Source: Nymphaea colorata
Taxonomy: Eukaryota > Streptophyta > Magnoliopsida > Nymphaeales > Nymphaeaceae
Length of the DNA stretch: 64,000 nt
Assembly: GCF_008831285.2 (NCBI RefSeq)
Contig: NC_045138.2
Coordinates: 18,261,934 to 18,325,933, forward strand
Direction: 5' to 3'
Shown: positions 22,260-34,859 of the stretch, in pieces
How positions within the stretch are numbered: position 1 is the stretch's first letter
Layout: the number at the start of each line of letters is the position of its first letter
Program-made: the position numbers and the translations under genes
The notes under the pieces: generated by a model
What the model saw: the letters and a program-made list of their open reading frames with translations, nothing else
What the model was told of the DNA's origin: nothing
Database searches by the model: none

Positions 22260-23560
22260 ATCGTATCCATTCATCCGATCCTCCATTAGGTTGATTGTTA
22301 TTGGGAAACATCCTTTTCATTAGGACTACGAGTGGGCCGGCTCCAGCAAGCCTGAAAAACTTTTTGGCAGGTTAAGCGGCCATTATCTTTTTATCAATCG
22401 AGAATCCCGTTGGATAACTACTCTTATTTAAAACTCTTAATATTAATATTAAAAAGATTATATGTAAAACATAAATGAATAAATAATATATAAAAGCAAA
22501 TAAGTATAAAATCTTAGCTCAGTAGTTAACCACAAGACACTTTTGAATTGGCCACATAATTAAATTGGTTTGACAATTTCTTGTAGTTGGCAACTGACAC
22601 TTGAAGCCATAATTTTTTGCATATTCATTTGATTTTTGTGATAAATGAAAGATTGGAGGCCTACCGTCCAGCAGTTGTTTGTGGAGTAAGCAATAGCCCC
22701 TAGAAGCCGAGGCTTTCCCCACCCTCCAACGTTCTTATATTTGAAAATTGGCCACCCTACTTAAAATTTGGCCTCCAATTTAGATATGAACGTACAAGGT
22801 CATATTTCTGTTTCATATTTGAATTTGGAGTCAAATACAAACCAAAGAAAAAAAGTCCTACCTGAATCCAAGTCAGAATCTGATTTCACAATTTACATCC
22901 AATCTAATCCTGATTTGTACGTTTATATATAAATCTAAATCAAAATTTTAAATAAAGTGTAGCCGATGTTCAAAATATAAGACCATTGAATATAAAATAT
23001 TTATTTAAAACTAAATGCTATCTTCTCTCTCTCTCTACTGCGACGTTGCTTCCTTTGGCACTTTCACACTTGGCTTTCCGATCGAATGCTCTGGTTTGTC
23101 ATTCTTTGCCTGTCAAGTCATACTAATACTACTGCCTTTGACCACCTCGTGCCATTCATTTTGCCAGCCAATGTATTCTATGTTTGGTTGCTCATTCTGC
23201 CACATTCTCTCCGTAACAGCTCATACTCTCTCCTTCCACTGTTCGCCTTCTTTTTCTTTTTACAGTTAAAGCTTGTCAGTTGAAGGACAACAACAAGGTG
23301 TTCAGAAACACAACCGTTCCGAAAGATTCTCTCACCTACTTGATGAACACTTGCGTGTATCTCGCACTTTGCCTTGGCTACCGGCTGCGGTCGGCCGCTG
23401 ATTAGATATTCATTATTTTCCTGTTTTCTATTATCTTTTTTGTTTGTTTTATGGTTTCTTGCTTATTTTGTTTTCTTTTCTTTTCTTTTTTTTCTGTTGA
23501 TTTCTTTTCTTCGTGACTACTCATCACTCGATTTTTCTTAATGAATTCTCACGTACACAC
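22260..23560. other. Unit I intergenic part with degenerate hAT-like sequence
   Basis: Collinear with 36190-37520. AT-rich words of the hAT-like family occur at 22760-23000. CT-rich at 23440-23500. No gene seen. Confidence 0.5.
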
Positions 23561-23616
23561 ACACATACTCTCATGATCAGGATAGCACTCTCTCCCTCGT
23601 TCCCTCTCATGATCAG

Positions 23617-23735
23617 GGTAGAAGTAACAGCACTTATCAAAATCTTTCTTTTTGGTGCATGCAGTTTTATTCCCTGTGAAGTTTTTCCGCGGAAAGCACC
23701 TGTTCAATTTTCTTCTTCTTAGTTGTTCACTGGTA
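23617..23735 (+). pseudogene. LFG: LFG remnant: fused promoter and broken exon 2
   Basis: GTAGAAGTAACAGCAC (which precedes the start codon in the other LFG copies) is joined directly to intron-1/exon-2 sequence: acceptor TGCATGCAG at 23656-23664, then TTTTATTCCCTGTGAAG... as in 38278. Exon 1 and intron 1 are deleted and exon 2 is cut after about 70 bp; its frame is also shifted by an extra T. Exons 3 and 4 are absent. Confidence 0.85.
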
Positions 23736-24599
23736 TTTGTTGTGCAGAATGTGAATTGATTGGATTCAAATCAGAGATGCTTTTAACCATATCCATTTTA
23801 TTTTATATTCACATATTCGAATTTGAATTCAGATTTGAAAACAGACAAAGAAAAGTCCCCTTTGAATCCTAATCCAAATATGATATTTGATTCCATAATT
23901 TGAGTTTCACCTGACTTCCATTTTTACTTTCACATCTGAATCTGAATTTGATCCAGAAAACGTGAACCAATGAAAAAACGTTGGAAACCAGAAAAGACGT
24001 CAGGAAATAGGAAAATATGGAAAACTATTACACCCAGCTCCCTGTTTTTGCCTTCTATGCAGGGAAAGCAACGTCTATAGAATTCTAAGACTCATATTCC
24101 CAACAGAAATTACATGTGATATTCTTTTCTACTAAAACACATATACTTTTAGAAGGAACCCTGAGGGTATTTCTCTATGTTGGTGTCATTTGAAAGATTC
24201 AGTTTGGAGTAATCAAATCTATTATGTGGGTCTATGGATCGGTTTTATCTGAACCTTTGACGCCTCTTTCCTTGTTTTCTCTTCAACATGAAAAAAAAAC
24301 AACCCACTGCTGAAAATCAGACCCAAAGAGAGAAACATATCAATGAAGAGAAGGATTGTTGGGGAATAGATTGGCACGACACTAATACGAGATCTCTCAT
24401 CTTCTCCCGTAACAGAGAAAGGGCGAGAGATGAGAGAAAACCTGCTATTTGCAGGGAAGTGTTTAGGCATCTGTCCGTGGGGGAGGGAGAGAGAGAGAGA
24501 GAGATAAAGAGAATGGGTTCAAAATACCAGAGGTGAATCTGCTGCGAGGAAAACCAATAGGTCGTTTGAGCTATGGTTGGGCCTGATCTTACCTACTGC

Positions 24600-24634
24600 G
24601 AAGAAGAAGAAGAAGAAGAAGAAGAAGAAGAAGA
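24600..24634. repeat. (GAA)n microsatellite
   Basis: About 11 GAA units; the unit II counterpart near 39880 has only a few. Confidence 0.9.
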
Positions 24635-25369
24635 CGGTGAGCAGTGGCACAGAATCAGGAATGTGAGAGAAAGATAGAGAGAGGACGTTGATGGCAGGTG
24701 GAAAATGGTGGCAATGGCATTGAAAGACGTCCGAGAATCGGGGGGATGAGGCTGCCACTTCAGTGAGGCTTCTCTGCACAGGGTTAAGGTTAGGGGAGAA
24801 AATGATAAAGCGATGGTGAAGATCCGGATCAGCCCCAACTTTTTTTTGTTTTTTCTCTCATCCTGAAAACCTCGTCACGAAAATAGCGGAAACTTATTTT
24901 GGGAAACGAGCCCAAAAATTACTTTTTTTCATCCTACCGTAGATAAAGTTATAAACATTAAACAATTAAACAAGGATGGATTACGATTTTTCAATTTTTT
25001 TTGTGACTTTACAGTAATTTCCGAGGCATCAAACAAGCCTTGAGTAAATCACGATATGAATCATGATCACAAATGGCGAAGTTGAATATGGCTATATCCA
25101 GTTTGACCGAGCGCCTGCTCCGCTCGTAATCGTAATTCAGTTAGAATCCCGAGCCAAGTACATAAAAAAATAATTTTTTGGTGAGTTCATGCCACGTTAG
25201 GTAACCTTGTATCTTTTAATATATATATATATATATAATTGGTATATGAGAAATTACTACAAGATATAGGATAAAATTGAAACGACATATAAGTTAGGGA
25301 TAAAGTTGTACAATGATTTGTAAGAAACATATATAATGCTGATCATTTTATTATTTGAAATATCTTATT

Positions 25370-26200
25370 TTAATAAGTAGAAGGTAAAACTAAAAGATAA
25401 TTTATGAATATTTTTATTTAGAAATGAAATCTTATCAAAATTGGAAATGAAAATGTAAAAATAGAACATAATTTATGAATTTCTTCATTGACGAAAGAAA
25501 TCTTATTAGAATTTAGAAATAAAAAATATAGGATTAAAAACAATTTATTAGTCTTTTATTTAAGAAAGAAATCTTATTAACAATTGGAATTCAACAAGTT
25601 GGTGATACATCTATAAAATAAAAAATCTACCCCAGGCACCACCACTATTTACAGGGACAATAGAGAATCTCAAGCTTCTTTGGGCATTCATCCAAGGATC
25701 TACTCTCTTCTACTTTTAAATATCATATTTAAAGTATTTTTTTGAAATCTAACCCTACCGATGTGATCTTAACAATAGGTTGATGCATAATATACTTTTT
25801 TTTTTTGTGTTTTAATAGTGTTTTATAATAAGCAAAAATGAATTGCTCTCAAAGCATCAACATTTTGGTAAAAGAAATCAATATTTTTCATGAAAACAAC
25901 TAGATTCAGAACATGTTTTATATCAAAATAATTTTCATAAATATATTAGGATGCTTATCTTTTATTTAAGATAACTTTTTTAGCTAATTGCTCCATTTCA
26001 TTCTTTAATTTTTTTTTTTTGAGAAAAAAGGAGAAAGAGAGAGAATATATATTAACCCAAGTCCATGAAAACGTTAAACCTGAAAAAGAGATTATATTTA
26101 GGACTCAACTCTTAATTTTTATAAGAAGTTGAAGATACTACCATTTTCCCATAAGTTAAAATAAATTAATCAGACAACATGCTTTTGAAAAATATCCAAG
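25370..26200. repeat. AT-rich dispersed repeats beyond unit I
   Basis: 25370-25690 is the inverted partner of 12690-13030; 25720-25990 is related to 14720-15060 and 28900-29100. The LFG exons 3-4 expected by collinearity with unit II are missing here. Confidence 0.6.
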
Positions 26201-26237
26201 GTAGCTGTATACATGTGACTGGTGCTATGGTGAAGCA

Positions 26238-26490
26238 GTGAGAGAAGGGGAGCACCATTCACATGGTTTTGTGGGGCAGAACACGCAGCCCGAGCAAACA
26301 CGGGGAAGGACGTGTAAGCGTTCCCAATGGAACGGAAAGCCATTTCCTGCCCACACGACCATGAAAAAGCTCATCCTTCCACGGTTACAAATCTATGCTC
26401 TGCCGAACAACTGCAAACAATCACCCGAGCTCATCGATCACCGTCTCTCCAACAGCGCTGGCCGACAATGGAACATGAAGTTTCACTCCG
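26238..26490. other. Unassigned GC-richer stretch
   Basis: A 94-codon plus frame (26238-26522) has no motif I recognise. It lies just outside the RING-containing inverted repeat and is not part of it. Confidence 0.4.
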
Positions 26491-26584
26491 AAATTAACAA
26501 CAGCATCATCCCAACTAATTGAAAAAAAAAAGAAATACATTAATTAAAAATTGTTTGGTTAACCCTTTGCTAAAAAAAATCCTT

Positions 26585-26850
26585 GACACTCACCCTCCTC
26601 TTCCTCAGCCTTTCGTCCTCTCCCCTCCTCCTCCTCTCCCCTTCTTCTTTTCCCTCAACACCACCACCAGGAGCAGGCTTGTTCGCTTCCACCGGCATCT
26701 GAAACCTACAGACAGGACAGGTGTTGATGCAGTCATCGTGGTACCTATGCTTGCAGGGCGTCTCCCTCGCCTCCCCATATGCACCAAACCCCTCCAAGCA
26801 CACAGAGCCTCCTCATCCTCCACCACCACGCTTGCCGATGCCTCCAAGCT
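26585..26850 (-). pseudogene. RING-H2 finger fragment, left arm
   Basis: One frame gives [12 protein letters not shown], then a shift to [15 protein letters not shown] followed by [21 protein letters not shown]. This is the C..C...CKHxYHxxCI...CPVCR signature of a RING-H2 E3 ubiquitin ligase, but the short segment between CI and CPVC (normally containing WL) is missing and the frame is broken upstream. Tail is Gly/Glu/Arg-rich. Gene fragment, not a working ligase. Confidence 0.7.
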
Positions 26851-27003
26851 TCCTTGGAGGCCGGAGAAGAAGAGGGCTCACCGCCACCAAAGAGCGAACC
26901 ATTACTCAGGATCCTGTTCTATATGAATCGCTCAGCAGCTCAACGGGGCTCCTTGTTTGGACGATGATATATTTCGTCCTCCTTTTAGGAAGTTGTGGAG
27001 GTG

Positions 27004-27154
27004 TCGGCAAGCGTGGTGGTGGAGAATGAGGAGGCTCGGTGCCCTCTGTGCTTGGAGGGGTCTGGCGCAGATGGGAAGGTGAGGGAAACGCCCTACAGGC
27101 ATAGAGGAAGTGAACAAACCGGCTACTGGTGGTGGTGTTGATGGAGAGGACGAA
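27004..27154 (+). pseudogene. RING-H2 finger fragment, right arm
   Basis: Mirror copy in one frame: ASVVVENEEARCPLCLEG and KVRETPYRHRG, then stop. Here the first two metal-binding cysteines are in frame, but the Cys of the PC.H motif is Tyr and the second half of the finger is deleted. Confidence 0.65.
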
Positions 27155-28589
27155 GGGGGGAGGAGGAGGAGGGGAGAGGACGAAGGGCTGAGGAGGAGGA
27201 GCGTCAGGGTCGAGGATTTTTTTTAGCCAAGGGTTAACGAAACAATTTTTAATTAGTGTATTTTTTTTTTTTCAATTAGTTGAGATGACGCTGTTGTTAA
27301 CTTGAGAGTGAATAAAGCAATGGACCAATGTTTTTCTCGTATACTAAACGAAATTACTAATATTTGACATCGAGAAATCATGAAAATTTGTTAACTCCCA
27401 TTTTTTTTTTAAAAAAAAAGATAAGTAGTTTCTCACATGAGGCTTTTTTAATAGCAAAATCTAGGTTTTTGTTTTCGTTTGGGTTCTTTGGAGGTCGGCG
27501 TTTGGTCATCGAGAAATCATGAAATTTGAGTGTGTTGCTATTTTGAGATATCGGACTCGGTTGGAGGAACAGAAATGGGCGGAGTCAATACTGTAAAAGG
27601 AACTTGTATGTTCAATTAAAGCGAATTTACCAGTGCTGTCTGGTTCGGGCTGAATCTGAATTAGGTTCCATTTGATAAGGAGACCCATTGTGGTCCTTAA
27701 GAAAGGGGCCGATTTTTTGTTAAATCGCATGAATAAGCCACAAATTAGGTGCCAATTTTCCAGCAACTCTGGTAGAAATGATTATTCAGTTCGATGTTAT
27801 TCAAATCGTTCTCTGAATCCAATGGAAAACTTATGGGTCAGCCAATTGGTTGAGTCGAATTAAACAGAAATTGTTTGTGAATTGGATAAAATCAAACAAA
27901 TATATATAAAAACTAAACATTAAATACTTCGGATGGTATCTTAACAATAATTACTTAATAAAAATACATAAAAATTATGAATATTGCACTTTTACGTGGC
28001 AACCAATAAGCTGAAGCAAGAAGATCATTCTCTCCCTCTTGATATACTTTTATTCATATCCAACTTGGATTTTAGTCCTAGACAAAAAATATTATATATA
28101 TTTAGGAAATCTCTTAGTTGTTGGAGGTTTTTTTTGTGCTTGATTCAAAAAAGGGAGTTTTTTTCCGTGATCTTTTTTGGGTTAAATAGTGGAAAAGGGG
28201 ACCCAGGTTTTTCCTAGAGGTTGGCGCTAGGCCGGGCCGCCAGCCGGGGCCTTGGACCTGATGGGCCCTCCCAGCTAGGTGCTGTAATATTAAAAAAAAT
28301 AAATTTTATTATTTTTTAAATTTAATAATATATATATTATTATTTAAATTATAATTTATATTAAATATTTTATTTGATAATTTTATAAATATTTTTTTAA
28401 TTGTCCAGGTTATATTTTATTATTTAAAATATAATTTATACTCAAAAAAATTATTTTGTAATTTTAAAATTATCTTTTGTAACTGAGCTGGTTATATTTT
28501 ATTTCCTTTATCAATAAACTACAGGTCAATGGTGATCAGGTTGATAGAATCTTAGGATTCGTTCAAACTCAAAGGAAACTAATTTTTTT

Positions 28590-28768
28590 ATTATCAAAAT
28601 GTGATGCTATGAGAGCTATTCATTTTTGCTTATTATAAAACACTATTCAAACAAAAAAAAATCAACCTACTATATATTGTGCATAAGATCACATTGGTAA
28701 TTTTAAATTAAAAAAAAACACTTTAATTTAATATTTAAAGGGTCAGGCTTTTATCTCTGACCTATTGG

Positions 28769-28808
<40 letters not shown>

Positions 28809-29020
28809 AATTGATAGAAAACAGACCATTAGGTAAAACCAGATTGTTTAAACGTGATGCTTAAGGATTTTTTTTTTGGCAATCTTATCTTATTAGTATG
28901 GTCTTCATGCAAAACATATATTAAATTGATCATTTTTTTTTATTTTAAATTGTGTTTTTATAATAAGCATAAATGAATGGCTCTCATAGCATCAATATTT
29001 TGATAAATGAAAATTCCACA
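28590..29020. repeat. Imperfect inverted repeat
   Basis: GATGCTATGAGAGCTATTCA at 28601 onwards is the reverse complement of TGAATGGCTCTCATAGCATC at about 28974-28993, and similarity continues inwards for about 150 bp. Related to the 14720 and 25800 repeats. Confidence 0.65.
28772..28803. repeat. (TA)n microsatellite
   Basis: About 16 TA units. Confidence 0.9.
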
Positions 29021-29170
29021 TTTTTCATAAAAAAAAAAAAAACTTGCGTCAAAGCAAGTTTTATATCAAAGTAGCTTTTATAAATATATTAGGATGTTTA
29101 TATTTTATTTAAATTTCTAACTAAAAAAATCAAAAAGTCTGGTTTTTGTCCCTGATGTTTATATTGGGCA

Positions 29171-29173
<3 letters not shown>

Positions 29174-29212
<39 letters not shown>
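29174..29212. repeat. (TA)n followed by (TTTA)n
   Basis: About 19 TA units followed by a short TTTA run. Confidence 0.9.
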
Positions 29213-29217
<5 letters not shown>

Positions 29218-29529
29218 TTATTTATTTATTTCTCTGAATAATATTACCAAAAAATTACAAAATCAGAGGCTGTACAAAATGTATATAAAACAGAATGGAA
29301 TCATTAACAAACTCAACACTTAAACTGATGCCTAATGGAAGATGATCACATTCTATTAATCTTTTCGTCATTAAGATTAAAAGGTGTTGTCTTCCCCCTT
29401 TTGTTTATACAAGTAAACCGTGTTCGAAGGAGCACCCAACTGTACTTTTATAGAACAATCCACAAGTACAACTTGCCCTGATATTCGCCCACATATGGAA
29501 TGCTCCTTAATCTTCCATCCTTTATCATA

Positions 29530-30075
29530 AAACGTCTGGATTCACGTATGAAACTGCATACATAATCTGTGATATTTGCAAATTTAAACAAGTTAGAGAA
29601 AAAAAAAATTATTGACTTACAAACTTCAAAAAAAATTAAACAACGGATCATTTACTCATTTCAAATATGTTTTAGTTTCCTTGATTGGATGCGTTGATGC
29701 ATGTATACCCAATGCATTTAAGTTGAAATCTAATCAGCCGTATTACAAATGACAGCAATACTTTTCTTAACTTTTATTTTCCCTATAGAATTGTGTTTCT
29801 CATAAAGTTTCACGTCGCATAAATCCATTATTTTACTGCCAAATATCATTACCACCTGGCTGTAATTATATTAACATAAAAAAGGAAATGTTGGTGCCAA
29901 TTGTCCAAAAAAAATGTAAATGTTTCTGGTATCCAAAATCTAGGAAAATTAATCCCATGTGTGAAATCATAGCAAACAGATTGGACAAAAAATTAAAGTC
30001 TCCTTTACGGTTGTCGCCAAGCGCCGGTCTCGGCGCGTCCGGTAAGCATATGTCTCTCATCGACTCCTCCCTGCT
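29530..30075 (+). repeat. Third partial copy of the unit I/II intergenic part
   Basis: Collinear with 19360-19915 and 33065-33635 (for example ATAATCTGTGATATTTGCAA). Both ends are abrupt, so this is an isolated fragment of the duplicated block. Confidence 0.8.
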
Positions 30076-31224
30076 CCCAGTTGTTAGGACGATGCACAAA
30101 ATGATAAAATTACCGTGGAAAAAAGTAGGACAGTCTAGGTCCAACTTTTTTGGGTTGGAATTTCTTCCAAAATTAATGAAAAACACAGGGTAAAGTTTGG
30201 TTGATTAAAAAAATACTTTTTTACGATAGGCCGGCCCAGGTCAGCCCGATTAGGCCCGTTTATATTAAAAAATATTTTAAAAAAAAAATTGCAAACCCTC
30301 CTCCTCCTCTGCCCATCCATCTTCCTCCTCCGGTTTCCCATCCTCCTTCTTCCCCCTCCCATCTGCCTCTCCTTCTTCCCCCACCCCCTCATCCCCTCTG
30401 CCTCTCCTTCCTCCATGTCACACAAAAGGAAGGAGAATTCATGGCTGATCCCCCATGATGTGGGGAGAAGTTTTCCGCGGCATGTTTGAATGCTAGAATA
30501 TGATGTCTGTTGGTGACAAATATCTGATCCCTGCTGCTGATGAAAAGTTCTTCTTATGGATGATATTTTCAGCAAAATGGTCCTAAGTTTCTCATAAAGT
30601 CTAAATTGACAGAAGAAAGAGGACTGGTGCTACCCATGCAAGTTTGTTTCATTGGTCAAAAACTTTCTCCCCATAGAATCACGTGACCCTCAAAATAAAA
30701 TCATGATTTTACCCTTAGGCCCTTCTCTAATGGAACATATGAAAGCATATTAGGAAGAAAAACAAACACATGTTTTTAGAAGTTTGTATGTCAGTTTCTT
30801 TAATCTCCAACTACTACTACTACAAACTATTAATACCATAAAAGAGTCCCAATTGAAAGCAGAAACTCCTACCTTTCCTCCTATAAAAAAAAAGTTATTC
30901 ATCGATGACATGAACATGTAAGGTTAGATAGGGATTACAATTGAAATCTGTACTTGGAGATCTCCAAGACCCTTAGAAAGGGATGCTGATGCTGAACTGG
31001 ATTGCGAAGTTTGGATAAAGACCAGACTCATCTATGACATGTTGTCGAGAGAGAAACAATCTACATGCAATAATTAACTTAAGTGGGTTTCTAATGGAAG
31101 CAAGCCTGATGCACTTATAGAATGTTTTACAATATCGTTTGGATAAAAATGCATCAAAGATTTTATATATTTCCTGTTTTACAATAAAAGATTTTAACTT
31201 AAGTCGCAACATGAAGCAATCTAC
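30076..31224. other. Intergenic with homopyrimidine tract, no gene
   Basis: 30293-30420 is almost pure C/T on the plus strand. A 146-codon minus frame over it is low-complexity. Nothing recognised at 30500-31224. Confidence 0.55.
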
Positions 31225-31880
31225 ATGTCATCCCATAAGTCCACCTGCGTTTTTTTCCCAGGAACCAATGGCCGTCTATTGAGCTGTTCAGTTTAACCGC
31301 AGCCATCCATCGACCTTCCTTTCACGCTTACATCGGACCCGAGCAGCCTGATGCAATCGCGAAAGGAGGGTTGATTGATGGCTACGATTCAACTGAAAAG
31401 AAGGTTAACCGACCGTTGGCTTAGGGGAAGAAAAGGAGGTGGACTAATGAAAGGGCAGTCAGGGAGAATTCTGAAACTATCATGGTAATGTTTCTCCAGA
31501 AACGGGAAAGAATCGAGAATGGCTAGGGAAGAAATCTGCTCACCTCCTCGAAAGAAGAGGCCTTGTCAAAGCTCGTCTTCTTGGGCTCCCAACTTCAATT
31601 CTCTCTACATACTGAAGAAAAGCACACAAAGAAAAGAAAAAAAAAAAGTAATCAATTGTGGAACTGCACACTTCGAATTAAGAAAATACAAAGCTTGGGC
31701 AGAAATCTCAATGATATTGATCAAAAGTGAGTTTGAAGATACTTTATTTACTTCACTCAATTAGTCCATACATGGACGGAAGGTTATTCATTTACTGCAA
31801 CACAAGAGTGGGATTAGATACTGAAGCGTATGTCCGAGCATCAACAACGTGGATTACCAGACAATTGATACAATTAAACT
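31225..31880 (+). repeat. Foldback repeat, copy A3 (left arm truncated)
   Basis: Palindrome centre near 31342; left arm survives for only about 115 bp, right arm to about 31880. Same centre sequence as A1 and A2. Confidence 0.75.
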
Positions 31881-32221
31881 AGACGCTTGGCATTTTCGTT
31901 GCTAGCCATGACGTCATTTTCAGTCGGAGCGGCGCCCGTCACTGGTCCCATATACCCATGACGTCATGTTGTGCGAAATTCTAGGCAGTCTTTTGCGGGG
32001 TTGCTGCCGATGAAGCTTCGGTCGCCTTCCTACTTCCGCGGGCGCCGACATAAACCAGCGTTGCGAATGTCGGTGCATCTGGTGTGCTGGCTGGCGCGAT
32101 TCTACTCATAATACGGAAAATTTAGGCACTTCAAAATATCGCTTAATTGCAGAGTTGAAATCTGTATTCCGGTTGAGTTGGCGCAATGGATGGCGGTTGA
32201 GTTGATGCACGTAGGTTTTTT

Positions 32222-32556
32222 TTAAGGATGTTATTATATTTGATTTGGATCAGATATATATTTGATCTAAATTAGAAATGGAAAAAAAATATATGATTAA
32301 GAAACCAGAAATTGGATGGGGAATTAAAATGGCATCTCATTAAGTTCCCATTAGGATCAGATTTAGTTTAAATAAATATCATATATATACAATGCTTTTA
32401 CACTTTGAAAGTGAGTCAACTTCGATTCAAAATTCAGATTTGAATTTTGATTTGAACCTAAAAATCAGGTTCAGATCGCATTCAATTATGACCTTTCCAT
32501 ATTCACTTAAGGGTATATCGGATTCAAATCCAATCCATTGACGATCCATATCTACT
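32222..32556. mobile_element. hAT-like element relic in unit II
   Basis: Counterpart of 18429-18755 with the same termini; ends CCATTGACGATCC. Confidence 0.55.
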
Positions 32557-34279
32557 TTGATTGGGTGCAAAAGGGAGGCGACATCGATATGCAAGTTGAA
32601 GCATGATAAGGGTGTCACATTAAGCCATAAAAATAAACCTCATACTCTTGGAAGGAAAAGCAGTTACGTTATTAAAAGAGTTCAAACCCGAAAAATGTCA
32701 AAAAGTTGTCCAATGACTAAAGGTTTAAGTTATTTTCAATAACTAACTTATAATTCTTAACTATCCGACAAACTATCTAGCATCCAACATATATGAATCC
32801 TTCTTCGTCAATATACAATGCATGTATCAATTGTAAATTACATTCTTATCATATGAAAAATTGAAAGTTAGCTGCTGAATATACCTGAAGAAGTCCGTTA
32901 AGACAATTTAAGTAGACACTTGGCACTTTTATGTGGAAGTAATTCTGAAACAGAAGTGGGATCTTCATATTGCAGATAGTATTCATTTGTGGCTAAAAAC
33001 AAACGTGGCAAAGCAAATAATATGTAAAGGGATTTGAATCATTGGTGGATCTCAGTTGGATATGGGAATGAGATTTAGAATCACTTATCAAACCGCATAC
33101 AAAATCTGTGATATTTGCAAATATAAGCAAGTCAGAGAAAAAAAAATTGAAAGGTCATTGATTTACAAACTTCAAAAAAAAATTAAACAATGGATCATTT
33201 ACTCATTTCAAATACGTTTTAGTTTCCTTGGTTGGATACGTTGTCGTATGTATACCCAGTGCATTTTAAGTTGAAATATTTTCAGCCGTATTACAAATAA
33301 TAGCAATACTTTTTTAAAATTTTATTTTCCCTAAAGAATTGTGTTTCTCATAAAGTTTCACATTGCATAAATCCATTATTTTACTGCCAAATATCATAAC
33401 CTCCTGGCTGTAATTATATTAACATAAAAAAGAAATGTAATGTTGGTGGAAATTGTCCGAAAAAAAAGTAAATGTTTTTGGTATCCAAAATCTAGGAAAA
33501 TTAATCCCGTGTGTGAAATCATAGCAAACAGATTGGACAAAAAATTAAAATCTCCTTTACGGTTGTTGCCAAGCGCCGGTCCCGGTGCCGCCGGATAAGC
33601 ATCCGTCTCCACTGTCTCCCATCGACTCCTCCATGCTCTCCCTTTTTTCTTGACAGCGAGTTCTTTCCGATTTTGAATAAAAGAGAAAGGAAATATCTTA
33701 ACGGGGATACCATTGGTCAAAAGAGTCGTGACTTTTTGTTATGGAAAAATATGGTTAAACACGAGGCTTGACCTACTTTTGGCTTGACAAGATTTTTCCA
33801 AAATCCTATACACACCATCATTGGAACCATACGGATGGCGGCTAACTTAATATTAGGAAAACTGTGAGGAGGACTTAGATATGCACAAACAAGATTACTT
33901 AGATATGCTAATTATAGATAGTGTTGTTGCTAATGATGCTCTATTGTGACTGTCCAGCGATGTTTTTTCCTCTGCACCTAGTATCGCCTTAAGATCTGAT
34001 GTTGTTTCCTTTTATCTGTTACAGTAGTAGCGTATTAGGTTTTGTTTTTGTTCTTGGTTTGATTGTTCATTCTTTTTGTACAGCTCTGGCTTTTTATTAA
34101 TGAAGGTTGGGAGACCCATCTCCCTGTAGCCTCGCATCGAAATAAAAGGGGGTAAAGAATTTGATTACTATTTTATGTGTAACTTAATTTTTAGTTATTT
34201 AAAAACATTTAACTATTTTATCATGGTAACTTTCTAGACTTTTCTATGTAAACAATAAAACATGTTGTCATAACTGTGG

Positions 34280-34800
34280 ACCACCAGGAATTCCAATGTT
34301 CACTCTGAGATGGTGACTTCAGTTGTGGAAGATGCTCAAGTTGCTTGGAAATCCTGTGTGGAAGGTTTCCAAGCACTCTCACCTGACGACCTTAAGGAGC
34401 TAAGGGCCTGACTCCTCACCAGAATTGTTCCTGGCAGATGGAGGCTAGTGGATCCGTTGACAATCTAGTTACAAGTGGTGTCGGTCGAGCAGAGACAAGA
34501 GAGATTAATGGCTCACTCCATCAAGGTCGTCTCCACTTCACATCACATGTAAGTCAAGGAAAGATCTGCATGGATGATGAATCAGGGTTTCCCAAGAATG
34601 TGGCTTCGTTTTGGGCCAAATGGTAGTCACTCCAACTCCTGCCCACCGTAGGGGCCGACAACAAAGATTGGCTGCAGAGGATATCGAAGGACCAACCTCT
34701 TCACGGTATTGGAAATATCCGTTCTCACCTGTTCATCATTGGCAAGAACCCTTTCTTTGACACAACTGTCTTTTATTTAGGCATTTGTAATGAGGTACGG
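34280..34800 (+). pseudogene. Unidentified spliced-looking gene fragment (unit II)
   Basis: Copy of 20590-21110 with the same in-frame TGA after LKELRA, the same GTAAGT donor (34549) and downstream text DNKDWLQRISKDQ and LFIIGKNPF. About 20 bp are lost near 34690. Family not recognised. Confidence 0.4.
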
Positions 34801-34859
34801 AGCAAGAATTTTTTGTGCTGTAATAGTCTGCCCCTGTCTGTAATAGTCTTATGTGCTGA

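Larger units (their letters stand above)
17310..25375 (+). repeat. Duplicated block, unit I
   Basis: Collinear with 31230-40610 over almost its full length: foldback A element, a GC-rich 360-bp segment (18093-18440), a hAT relic (18429-18755), a shared intergenic part (19000-20450), an unidentified gene fragment (20590-21110), a GC-rich segment (21660-21890), an aspartic-protease fragment (22075-22235), LFG 5' sequence (23560-23740) and LFG intron-2 repeats (23760-25375). Similarity looks to be 85-95% with many small indels. Relative to unit II it lacks about 630 bp with LFG exon 1, part of the protease fragment, and about 590 bp of intron. Confidence 0.9.
26491..27303. repeat. Long inverted repeat carrying RING-H2 fragments
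   Basis: Left arm 26491-26865, loop 26866-26974, right arm 26975-27303. Outer ends match as AACAACAGCATCATCCCAAC versus the complement of GTTGAGATGACGCTGTTGTT; inner parts match at GGCAAGCGTGGTGGTGGA. The right arm lacks about 50 bp in the RING region. Arms differ by perhaps 10-15%. Confidence 0.85.
27304..29445. other. AT-rich repeat region, no gene
   Basis: Contains a piece at 28100-28215 similar to 39345-39440, a GGGCC-rich patch at 28205-28300, an inverted repeat at 28590-29020, and TA runs at 28772-28803 and 29174-29212. No gene recognised. Confidence 0.6.

Noticed and set aside
26519-27029. Plus-strand frames of 102-135 codons rich in Pro/His
   Set aside because: Antisense of the RING-H2 arm; low complexity, no motif.
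30135-30575. 146-codon minus frame
   Set aside because: Composed of low-complexity purine-rich text opposite the homopyrimidine tract.
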